In this document: one piece after another, positions 27,186 through 34,685 of the stretch
How the letters are laid out: each line of letters starts with the position of its first letter
How positions within the stretch are numbered: position 1 is the stretch's first letter
Source: Pectobacterium aquaticum
Lineage (GTDB): Bacteria; Pseudomonadota; Gammaproteobacteria; Enterobacterales; Enterobacteriaceae
Assembly: GCF_003382565.3 (NCBI RefSeq)
Contig: NZ_CP086253.1
Location: 558,001 to 622,000 of the forward strand
DNA length: 64,000 nt
Reading direction: 5' to 3'
The notes under the pieces: generated by a model
What the model was told of the DNA's origin: nothing
Seen by the model: the letters and a program-made list of their open reading frames with translations, nothing else
The model's database searches: none
Program-made: the position numbers and the translations under genes

Positions 27186-28511
27186 ATGAATCCACAAGAA
27201 TTTCTTCGTCGTCGTCAGGGGCTGTTGGAAAAAATGGCACCGGGCAGCGCGGCGATTATTTTTGCCGCGCCGGAAGCGCAGCGCAATGCCGACAGTGACT
27301 ATCCTTATCGTCAAAATAGCGATTTCTGGTATTTCACCGGCTTCAACGAACCCGAAGCGGTGCTGCTACTGGTAAAAAGCGATGCCAAACATCATCACAG
27401 CGTGATCTTCAACCGCGTACGCGATCTGACAGCCGAAATTTGGTTTGGTCGTCGCCTCGGTCAGGAAGCCGCGCCAGCCAAACTCGGCGTTGACCGCGCG
27501 CTGCCGTTTGGCGAAATCGGCGCACAGTTGCATCTCTTATTGAATGGGCTGGACGTGGTGTACCACGCGCAAGGGCAGTACGACTATGCCGACAAGCTGG
27601 TCTTCGCCGCGCTGGATACCTTGCGCAATGGTACGCGTCAAGGTTTTGCTGCCCCTGCTACACTGACCGACTGGCGCCCGTGGGTGCATGAGATGCGCCT
27701 GTTCAAATCGCCTGCAGAAATTAGCGTGATGCGCCGCGCCTGTGAAATTACCGCACTGGCCCACACGCGCGCCATGCAGAAATGCCGCCCCGGCATGTAT
27801 GAATATCAGCTTGAAGGTGAAATTCACCACGAATTTACCCGTCACGGCGCGCGCTATCCTTCTTACAACACCATCGTCGGCAGCGGTGAGAATGCCTGCA
27901 TCCTGCATTACACCGAAAATGAAACGCAAATGCGCGACGGCGATCTGGTGCTGATTGATGCCGGCTGTGAATACAAAAGCTATGCTGGCGACATTACCCG
28001 CACCTTCCCCGTCAACGGTAAATTTACCGCACCACAGCGTGCCATTTACGACATCGTGCTGCGCTCACAGCTACGGGCGCTGGAACTGTTTGGTCCGGGT
28101 CGCAGCATCCGTGAAGTGAACGAAGAAGTCGTGCGCATCATGGTCAGCGGGCTTATCAAGCTCGGCGTGTTGAAAGGTGAAGTGGAAGAGCTGATTGCCG
28201 AGCAGGCACATCGCCAGTTCTTCATGCACGGCCTCAGCCACTGGCTGGGTCTGGACGTGCACGATGTAGGCCATTACGGTACCACCGATCGGGGCCGCCC
28301 GCTTGAACCGGGTATGGTACTGACCATCGAGCCGGGTCTTTACATCGCGCCCAATGCCAAAGTGCCGCAGCAGTACCGGGGAATCGGCGTACGTATCGAA
28401 GATAACATTGTGATCACTGAAAACGGCAACGAAAACCTGACTGCGGGCGTAATCAAAGACGCGGATGCCATCGAAGCGCTCATGGCGCAATGGCATGATA
28501 AGCAAAACTAA
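27186..28511 (+). CDS. pepP: Xaa-Pro aminopeptidase P
   Basis: 441 residues, same as E. coli PepP. Cleaves the N-terminal residue from peptides with proline in position 2. Pita-bread metallopeptidase with ligands visible in LIDAGCEYKSYAGDITRTF (two Asp), FMHGLSHWLGLDVHD (His), LTIEPGLY (Glu) and IRIEDN-type RIEDN (Glu). ATG 27186 chosen by family length and by an AGGAGCAGGTG leader; the frame is open back to 27042 inside ygfB. Confidence 0.96.
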   Translation: MNPQEFLRRRQGLLEKMAPGSAAIIFAAPEAQRNADSDYPYRQNSDFWYFTGFNEPEAVLLLVKSDAKHHHSVIFNRVRDLTAEIWFGRRLGQEAAPAKLGVDRALPFGEIGAQLHLLLNGLDVVYHAQGQYDYADKLVFAALDTLRNGTRQGFAAPATLTDWRPWVHEMRLFKSPAEISVMRRACEITALAHTRAMQKCRPGMYEYQLEGEIHHEFTRHGARYPSYNTIVGSGENACILHYTENETQMRDGDLVLIDAGCEYKSYAGDITRTFPVNGKFTAPQRAIYDIVLRSQLRALELFGPGRSIREVNEEVVRIMVSGLIKLGVLKGEVEELIAEQAHRQFFMHGLSHWLGLDVHDVGHYGTTDRGRPLEPGMVLTIEPGLYIAPNAKVPQQYRGIGVRIEDNIVITENGNENLTAGVIKDADAIEALMAQWHDKQN

Positions 28512-28556
28512 GCAGCGCTTTCAAAGGGCAATGACATCATTGCAAAGGACAACAGC

Positions 28557-29735
28557 ATGGCGGTCATGATTGTCGGTGGCGGGATGGCGGGCGCAACGCT
28601 GGCGCTGGCGATCTCGCGGCTTTCGCAGGGCACAGTCCCGGTCGATCTTATCGAGGCGCACTCGCCACTCGACAAGGAACATCCGGGTTTTGACGCACGT
28701 GCCCTCGCGCTGTCTGATGGCACACGTCAGCAGCTAGCGGCGCTGGGTATCTGGCAAGCGCTCTCGGGTAATGCAACGGCGATAACCGACATTCACGTCA
28801 GCGAACGCGGGCACGCCAGCGTAGTGAATCTGCAAGCCTCGGACTATCACGTTCAGGCATTAGGCCATGTGGTTGAACTGCACGACGTCGGACAACGCCT
28901 GTTTTCCCTGCTGCAACGGGCACCGGGCGTGCGTCTATACTGCCCGGCCAAAGTGGTTGCCGTCACGCGGACGCAGGATAATGCGACGCTAACGCTGGAC
29001 GACGGCACCGAACTAACGGGTCAACTGCTGGTCGCTGCCGACGGTTCGCGCTCCATGCTGTCACAGTCTTGCGGGATTCAATGGCAGCAGCACGATTATG
29101 ATCAGATTGCGACCATCGCCAATGTGACGACTGCCGAACCCCATCGCGGCCGCGCGTTCGAGCGATTTACCCCGCACGGCCCGTTGGCACTCTTGCCGAT
29201 GAGCAACGGGCGCTGTTCGCTCGTCTGGTGCCATGATAAATACCGTCAACATGAGGTCGATGGATGGAGCGAAGCCGACTTTCGCCAGCAACTACAGCAG
29301 GCTTTTGGCTGGCGTCTGGGCCAGTTCACCCACATCGGCGAACGCCACAGCTATCCGCTGCGCTTACTCACGGCCAGCCAGCATATTAGCCATCGGCTTG
29401 CGCTGGTGGGTAATGCGGCGCAAACGTTGCACCCGATTGCCGGACAGGGCTTTAATTTGGGGATTCGCGATGTCATGTCGCTGGCGGAAACCCTCGTCGA
29501 TGCAGCAAAAAATCAGCAAGATATCGGCCAGTACACGGTACTCAACCGCTATCAACAGCGGCGCACACCCGATCAACACACCACGGTGGCGATCACCGAT
29601 GGACTGGTCAGGCTATTCGCCAACCGCTATGCCGTGCTGGCCGTCAGCCGCAATCTGGGTCTGATCGCCATGAATAACCTACCGCTGATGCGCGACGCCT
29701 TTGCTCGTCGCACGCTGGGCTGGGTAGAACGTTAA
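28557..29735 (+). CDS. ubiH: Ubiquinone biosynthesis hydroxylase UbiH
   Basis: 392-residue FAD monooxygenase that hydroxylates C1 of the ubiquinone ring. FAD-binding GGGMAGATLALAIS at the start, GDG-type motif region AADGSRSMLS near 160, and the second FAD motif ALVGNAAQTLHPIAGQGFN near 285. AAGGA site before the ATG. Second of three core genes ending in ubiI. Confidence 0.95.
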   Translation: MAVMIVGGGMAGATLALAISRLSQGTVPVDLIEAHSPLDKEHPGFDARALALSDGTRQQLAALGIWQALSGNATAITDIHVSERGHASVVNLQASDYHVQALGHVVELHDVGQRLFSLLQRAPGVRLYCPAKVVAVTRTQDNATLTLDDGTELTGQLLVAADGSRSMLSQSCGIQWQQHDYDQIATIANVTTAEPHRGRAFERFTPHGPLALLPMSNGRCSLVWCHDKYRQHEVDGWSEADFRQQLQQAFGWRLGQFTHIGERHSYPLRLLTASQHISHRLALVGNAAQTLHPIAGQGFNLGIRDVMSLAETLVDAAKNQQDIGQYTVLNRYQQRRTPDQHTTVAITDGLVRLFANRYAVLAVSRNLGLIAMNNLPLMRDAFARRTLGWVER

Positions 29736-29762
29736 TTAAGCTCGCCAACAGGAAATACGGAA

Positions 29763-30974
29763 ATGCAATCATTCGACGTGGTTATTGCTGGTGGCGGTAT
29801 GGTCGGTCTGGCGCTAGCCTGCGGCTTACAGGGCAGTGGCCTGCGTATCGCCGTGCTGGAGAAACAGGTGGCCGAACCTCAGCCGCTCGGGAAAGACCAT
29901 GCCCTGCGCGTCTCGGCCATTAATGCCGCCAGTGAATGCCTCCTGCGCCATATCGGCGTCTGGGAAAATCTCGTGGCGCAACGCGTCAGCCCTTACAACG
30001 ATATGCAGGTATGGGACAAAGACAGCTTCGGCAAAATCAGTTTTAGCGGTGAAGAATTCGGCTTTTCCCACCTTGGGCATATCATTGAAAACCCAGTGAT
30101 TCAGCAGGCGCTGTGGCAACGCGCTTCTCAGTTAAGCGACATCACCCTGCTCTCTCCGGCATCATTAAAACAGGTTGCCTGGGGCGAGAACGAAGCCTTC
30201 ATTACGTTGCAGGACGACAGCATGCTGACCGCCCGGCTGGTCGTCGGTGCAGACGGCGCCCATTCGTGGCTGCGCCAGCATGCGGATATTCCGCTGACAT
30301 TTTGGGACTACGGCCACCACGCGCTGGTCGCCACTATTCGAACTGAACACCCTCATCAGTCCGTCGCGCGTCAGGCGTTTCACGGCGACGGTATTCTGGC
30401 GTTCTTGCCACTGGACGAGCCGCACCTTTGTTCGATTGTCTGGTCACTTTCACCGGAACAGGCTCAGGCGATGCAAAGCCTGCCAGCAGAAGAATTCAAT
30501 CGTCAGGTCGCGATGGCGTTTGATATGCGCCTGGGATTGTGTGAACTGGAAAGCGAACGCCAGACTTTCCCACTGACCGGACGCTACGCTCGCAGCTTCG
30601 CGGCACACCGGCTGGTGCTGGTCGGCGACGCAGCGCACACCATTCACCCGCTGGCGGGGCAAGGTGTCAATCTGGGTTTCATGGATGTCGCCGAACTGAT
30701 TGCGGAAGTGAAGCGTTTACAGGCGCAGGGCAAAGACATCGGACAACATCTTTACCTACGACGCTATGAGCGCCGCCGCAAACACAGCGCTGCAGTGATG
30801 CTCGCCAGCATGCAGGGGTTCCGTGAACTGTTTGACGGTGACAATCCGGCGAAAAAGCTGCTGCGCGATGTCGGTCTGGTTCTGGCGGACAAACTGCCCG
30901 GCATTAAACCCACGCTGGTACGCCAGGCAATGGGATTACACGATCTGCCAGACTGGCTTAGCGTCGGAAAATAA
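29763..30974 (+). CDS. ubiI: Ubiquinone biosynthesis hydroxylase UbiI
   Basis: 403-residue FAD monooxygenase that hydroxylates C5 of the ubiquinone ring (formerly VisC). Motifs: VIAGGGMVGLALACGLQGSG, VGADGAHSWLRQ, and VLVGDAAHTIHPLAGQGVN. 27 bp after ubiH. In E. coli the gcvTHP operon lies nearby; here accessory DNA starts directly after the gene's hairpin. Confidence 0.95.
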   Translation: MQSFDVVIAGGGMVGLALACGLQGSGLRIAVLEKQVAEPQPLGKDHALRVSAINAASECLLRHIGVWENLVAQRVSPYNDMQVWDKDSFGKISFSGEEFGFSHLGHIIENPVIQQALWQRASQLSDITLLSPASLKQVAWGENEAFITLQDDSMLTARLVVGADGAHSWLRQHADIPLTFWDYGHHALVATIRTEHPHQSVARQAFHGDGILAFLPLDEPHLCSIVWSLSPEQAQAMQSLPAEEFNRQVAMAFDMRLGLCELESERQTFPLTGRYARSFAAHRLVLVGDAAHTIHPLAGQGVNLGFMDVAELIAEVKRLQAQGKDIGQHLYLRRYERRRKHSAAVMLASMQGFRELFDGDNPAKKLLRDVGLVLADKLPGIKPTLVRQAMGLHDLPDWLSVGK

Positions 30975-30997
30975 TAAAACCAGAATAGATAATAAAG

Positions 30998-31017
30998 CTC
31001 GCCGCTTAAGCGGCGAG
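30998..31017 (+). terminator. Hairpin after ubiI
   Basis: Perfect 20-base palindrome CTCGCCGCTTAAGCGGCGAG, 23 bp past the ubiI stop, followed by TTATCAAT. Marks the border between core genes and the AT-rich accessory block. The T run is poor. Confidence 0.55.
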
Positions 31018-31319
31018 TTATCAATAACGCTTTCTTCTTAATTAAAGCACTAACTTCTTCAACCATATCGCTTGTTATTTTAGCCACTCGTTTTTTATTT
31101 TTATAATAAATTTATCATTGGAATATAATTAGCGAACTAATAAATAACTTTCATCATGCATGATAGCTTATCAATAAAAAAATCAATTATAGAGTTTTGG
31201 AAAGGAGATCTTTCTGACAGGAATCATATTTCTTATTAAATAGTCGAGTTCTTCTTTTGTTCAATAAAGATTTACGTTATAACGTTCCCAACAAGGATTT
31301 TTAACAGGGAGTGATACGA
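31018..31319. promoter_or_regulatory. AT-rich region upstream of hcp
   Basis: About 300 bp of very AT-rich DNA with no ORF I would support. It holds two perfect 12-bp palindromes: 31153-31164 (ATCATGCATGAT) and 31274-31285 (ACGTTATAACGT), the latter 35 bp before hcp. AT content suggests H-NS silencing of the island. Confidence 0.5.
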
Positions 31320-31799
31320 ATGGCTAATTCTATTTTCATGAAGATCACCGGAAAGATTCAGGGACTGATATCCGAAGGGTGTTTAAGTATCGATTCTGTA
31401 GGAAATAAACATATATCTGGTCACGAAGATGAGATTTTTGTTTATGCAACGAATTACGACTTATCAAGAGATCGCCACGTCAATCATCACCCCTTTTCCG
31501 TGACCAAAGTCGTTGATAAGTCTACACCGTTAGTCCTAACCAGCATCGCTAATAATGAACTGCTGGAAGTTGAGTTGAGATATTACCGCACCTCCGCCAG
31601 CGGGACGCAAGAGAACTACATGACAATCACATTAAGGGATGCCTCTATTGTCAATATCTCTAATCAGAACCCCAACTCATTGACGCATAGCGATATGCAG
31701 CCATTTGAAACCCTGAGTCTGCGTTATGAAAGCATTACCTGCCAACACAATATTGCAGGCACATCGGGGTACAGTATATTGACTGAAAATATGTACTGA
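31320..31799 (+). CDS. hcp: Hcp family type VI secretion tube protein
   Basis: 159 residues, the usual Hcp length. MANSIFMKITGKIQGLISEG and the later HHPFSVTKVVDKSTP region are typical of Hcp proteins that stack into the T6SS inner tube and carry small effectors in their lumen. Start at ATG 31320 with GGGAG upstream; an in-frame GTG at 31311 is less likely. No other T6SS core gene is near, so this is an orphan hcp. The genes that follow look like its cargo effector and immunity proteins. Confidence 0.9.
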   Translation: MANSIFMKITGKIQGLISEGCLSIDSVGNKHISGHEDEIFVYATNYDLSRDRHVNHHPFSVTKVVDKSTPLVLTSIANNELLEVELRYYRTSASGTQENYMTITLRDASIVNISNQNPNSLTHSDMQPFETLSLRYESITCQHNIAGTSGYSILTENMY

Positions 31800-31861
31800 T
31801 AAGCCATAAAACACACCTCATTATTTCTTTAATACATTATGGTTTTTTATGAGGAGGGATA

Positions 31862-31918
31862 GTGAGCAACAAATGGCAACCCAATGATAAAACCTTCAGT
31901 CGGAGTCAATTGGAATGA
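31862..31918 (+). CDS. Possible 18-codon leader ORF overlapping the effector start
   Basis: GTG start at 31862 preceded by a strong GAGGAGG ribosome site; encodes MSNKWQPNDKTFSRSQLE and stops at TGA 31916-31918, which overlaps ATG 31915 of the next gene (ATGA). The ribosome site of this short ORF is better than that of the larger gene, suggesting translational coupling or an N-terminal remnant of an older gene. Confidence 0.4.
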   Translation: MSNKWQPNDKTFSRSQLE

Positions 31919-32568
31919 CAACAAGAGAACATATAAAAAATGAGCGTTTAATTTATACCGAACAGCTTGGGTGGATTGATTTAGGCCACGCAAAAGGTGA
32001 TGATGCGAGGGATTTGTGGGGGCAGCTCATCAGTGAACCTGCGAATCCGTTACTCAAAGGATATTTCTTGGTTAATTATTCTCAGGCCATGCATTATCGC
32101 CGTGTACAGACGGGGGTTCATGCGCAATGGAAGATAAAAAGAGGGTTATCGATAGAGACTAAACGTTCTATTGCGCTCTCCATAATGTTTTACGTCTCTC
32201 TAAAGTTTGAAGGGTTACAATCTAATCCCCTGTTCTCGCTTGCTACGGATAGCGGTTTTAGCTGTGAAGATCTGGTTTCCAATTTAGTCGGTTTTTATTC
32301 AGTAGTTCTTCCCAGAGACTATATTTCACTTAGTCAGAAAAAATCGAAAGAATATGCTTTTAAAATATGGGATTACTATGGCCCAGTGGGAAGATATAAG
32401 AATAATGAACTCAGACCACTCATTTTCCCCGATCCAGAAATGCATGCTTACCCCTATAAAAGACCATTACCACCTTATCTGTCAGCGATAAAGCCTTTTT
32501 CATCTTACGAAAACGATCTAGTTATCAACACGATTGATGAGAATGTATTTTTGGGATTTAAGTTTTAA
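31915..32568 (+). CDS. Putative Hcp-linked effector, unknown
   Basis: 217 residues, not confidently recognised. No signal peptide or membrane helix. The N-terminal stretch LIYTEQLGWIDLGHAKGDDA, with an Asp-x-x-His pattern, recalls the opening of DUF4056-type proteins, but that is a weak visual similarity. Basic C-terminal half with several Tyr/Pro (YPYKRPLPPYL). It starts 116 bp after hcp, overlaps the next gene by one base (TAATG), and is followed by small membrane proteins; this order is what T6SS effector/immunity sets look like. Toxin role is inferred from context only. Confidence 0.7.
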   Translation: MTTREHIKNERLIYTEQLGWIDLGHAKGDDARDLWGQLISEPANPLLKGYFLVNYSQAMHYRRVQTGVHAQWKIKRGLSIETKRSIALSIMFYVSLKFEGLQSNPLFSLATDSGFSCEDLVSNLVGFYSVVLPRDYISLSQKKSKEYAFKIWDYYGPVGRYKNNELRPLIFPDPEMHAYPYKRPLPPYLSAIKPFSSYENDLVINTIDENVFLGFKF

Positions 32569-32996
32569 TGAAAACGATCTTAACTATCTTCATTTCATTA
32601 TCTTCCCTGCTATTTTTTTGGGGATGGCTCATCATCGTTCCTTATACCGTTTATACGGAGAAAGACATTTTTAAATACTATACATTAACCTATAAAGAAA
32701 TCAGGGATGTACCGAGACTATCAAATAATTATTATTTTTCTTATGGGCCGAGTGATGAAGCGACCCCTCAAACCAGTGCTATATATCTTTGTGATTTAAC
32801 TCATATTAATGAGGCTTACAGGGAATTGTTTTCTTATGTTGAAAGTACCAAAATACCATTAATTGATGGTTTTAGTTTAGGTAATTACCCGAAATTTCAG
32901 GAATATTTTCAGATTGTAAAAACGAAAGAAAAAAACAATAAAACAGGAAAAGAAAGCGAATGTCTAATGTTGATTTTCTCTAAGGAACAAGGATAA
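32568..32996 (+). CDS. Small membrane-anchored protein, candidate immunity protein
   Basis: 142 residues. One N-terminal membrane helix (about 5-28, LTIFISLSSLLFFWGWLIIV) and a periplasm-facing domain with two cysteines (YLCDL, SECLM). Start overlaps the previous stop (TAATG). Low GC like its neighbours. Not recognised; a membrane-anchored periplasmic partner of the preceding putative effector is the simplest reading. Confidence 0.65.
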   Translation: MKTILTIFISLSSLLFFWGWLIIVPYTVYTEKDIFKYYTLTYKEIRDVPRLSNNYYFSYGPSDEATPQTSAIYLCDLTHINEAYRELFSYVESTKIPLIDGFSLGNYPKFQEYFQIVKTKEKNNKTGKESECLMLIFSKEQG

Positions 32997-33112
32997 TTAA
33001 CACTATAATTTAATGAATAGCGTAATCGATTAAAAAATGAGTACATTCGCGTTTGATCTGCCTTTGGCTTAGAACCCATCCCACAAGGAATTATAAGTCG
33101 GGCAATTAAAAA

Positions 33113-33406
33113 ATGTTAAGAAAAATCGGCTATATCTACTTTTATGCCTATTCCGCCTTATGCCTTTTTTTAATCAATGCTTTTTCTACCATCGAATATG
33201 AATGGATGATAGATGGCGACTCAGTTGCAGATTTCTGTGAAGTGCCAGAAGCTGATGCTGATGGCTTTTTCAGTTTCATTATCGTTCCTTTATCTATCCC
33301 TTTTTTTATTTTTAAAAGAAGCCTACCCAGAGTCATTACTTATCTTATCATCCTTGGGTATCATTCATACCGTTTTTATACGCGAATAAGTCTTTGTCCA
33401 AATTAG
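33113..33406 (+). CDS. Small membrane protein, tandem paralogue 1
   Basis: 97 residues with two hydrophobic segments (about 5-25 and 52-88), a conserved EYEW motif, and cysteines in DFCEVP and SLCPN. Clearly paralogous to the protein at 33476-33778 (shared YIYFYAYS.LCLFLI.AFS, EYEW, FC, LSIPF, YTR...CP). Not recognised. Tandem copies beside an hcp gene suggest immunity genes kept against related toxins. Confidence 0.65.
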   Translation: MLRKIGYIYFYAYSALCLFLINAFSTIEYEWMIDGDSVADFCEVPEADADGFFSFIIVPLSIPFFIFKRSLPRVITYLIILGYHSYRFYTRISLCPN

Positions 33407-33475
33407 ACTATCTCTATGAAATAGACGGATTAAATAGATAATACAAAAGAAAAATTAAAAAAGGAACGTGAAAGC

Positions 33476-33778
33476 ATGATTAGTAAAAACCACAAATATA
33501 ATATCTATTTTTATGCTTATTCTGTCCTATGCCTTTTTTTAATTCATGCTTTTTCATCAGTCGAATATGAATGGCTATTTGGTGACAGCTCACTTAAAAA
33601 CTTTTGTGAAAACCCGAGAAGCTATGCTGACAGTTTTTCAAATTTCATTATCATCCCTTTGTCTATCCCTTTTCTTTTGGTTAAACGAACACAACCAAGA
33701 ATAATTACCTACCTTGTTATTCTCATGTATTACTCAGGCAGTTTCTATACACGTGTGACTATCTGCCCGTACTGGTAA
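33476..33778 (+). CDS. Small membrane protein, tandem paralogue 2
   Basis: 100 residues, paralogue of the protein at 33113-33406 with the same layout: hydrophobic segment, EYEW, FCENP, second hydrophobic region, and TICPYW end. GGAACGTGAAAGC leader before the ATG. The copies differ at many positions, so the duplication is not recent. Putative immunity or orphan immunity protein. Confidence 0.65.
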   Translation: MISKNHKYNIYFYAYSVLCLFLIHAFSSVEYEWLFGDSSLKNFCENPRSYADSFSNFIIIPLSIPFLLVKRTQPRIITYLVILMYYSGSFYTRVTICPYW

Positions 33779-33912
33779 CAGACTCTGTCGAGTGCAAAAC
33801 TCGCCGCCGCAGCGGCAAGCGGTCTGGGCCGTCACAAATCGCATGTTGGCGCGCCGTGCGGGCGATGAGACAGAATCACACGGCGGTTAATTTGATCGGT
33901 TTGCGGCGTTCA
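33779..33912. other. GC-richer spacer between immunity-like genes and yqhA remnant
   Basis: Contains a GC-rich imperfect hairpin near 33803-33825 (CGCCGC / GCGGC) and returns to core-like base composition, marking the right border of the AT-rich hcp block. No gene seen. Confidence 0.4.
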
Positions 33913-34286
33913 TTATGTCGTTTTGCTTTTTTTGTAACGCGACATGCGAACCCGATACCCCATGACCAGTGCAGGCAGCACAAACGTCAAATGGATAATC
34001 ACATACCACATCAGCTTGTTATCCGGAATATTACGGGCATCCATGAACACGCGCAGCAGATGGATCGACGAGATAGCGACAATCGAAGCGGCAACTTTAT
34101 TTTTCAGCGAGCCGGAGTCCATCTTACCGAGCCAGTTCAGCTTTTCTCTGCCTTTAGAGATATCCAGCGCCGAGACAAAGTTCTCGTAACCGAACAGCAT
34201 TACCAGCAATCCACCGACAGCCAAAGAGAAACCGAGGCAAGCAGCCAGCGCGATGAATACATCAGATTCTCAATAAAACGTTCCAT
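33913..34286 (-). pseudogene. yqhA: yqhA (UPF0114 membrane protein) remnant with internal deletion and frameshift
   Basis: Minus strand from ATG 34286 reads MERFIENLMYSSRWLLA, the normal YqhA N-terminus, then runs out of frame to a stop. The C-terminal part resumes in another frame from about 34230: AVGGLLVMLFGYENFV...REKLNWLGKMDSGSLKNK...FMDARNIPDNKLMWYVIIHL, highly similar to E. coli YqhA (164 residues). About 45 central residues, including the first membrane helices, are missing, and there are small further changes (two residues lost before GYENF). Not functional as written. Confidence 0.85.
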
Positions 34287-34685
34287 AATTCACTATATAC
34301 AGGCGGGAAATAGGGAAATAGGGAAATAGGGAAATAATAGCGAAAAGACCTGCGGCGATGTTAATCAATTCTTGAGCAGATAGCCCCTTAACAAAAGGGC
34401 GCCGTCTATCAACGCGAATTTATGTTGCATCAGTAGCAGGTAAAAGAATGGTATTGCGGGAAATCCAGATGGCATAACAACAATGGCCTATGCCATTGAG
34501 GCAATAGCACATGGCGATACACCATTTTATTATCGATGTCGATGGTCGCCTGGCTGCCCATTTCTGAACAGAGGCTGACACAGAATCGTAAATAGACGCT
34601 GGGAAATATTTTGAAATAGTCATGTTCTATGTACGCCAACAGCAAAGCGCTTAATTTCCTTCATAATAACAAGGAGACACAAGAT
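34287..34685. other. Intergenic region between yqhA remnant and toxin-like operon
   Basis: 399 bp. Holds an 8-bp tandem repeat (34305-34336) and the promoter of the 34686 gene, not resolved. Short ORFs on the minus strand (34420-34645) show no plausible protein; I see no recognisable gene. Confidence 0.4.
34305..34336. repeat. Four perfect tandem copies of GGGAAATA
   Basis: Four direct 8-bp units at 34305, 34313, 34321 and 34329. It lies 19 bp upstream of the yqhA remnant start on that gene's 5' side. Such arrays change copy number by slippage. Confidence 0.9.

Noticed and set aside
34600..34640. Possible KdgR-like site near the toxin-like operon
   Set aside because: Only a loose resemblance (GAAATATTTTGAAAT); not enough matches to the KdgR consensus.
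34420..34645. Two overlapping short minus-strand ORFs before the toxin-like operon
   Set aside because: Cysteine/tryptophan-rich translations without ribosome sites and without similarity; thought of IS1-like remnants but could not support it.
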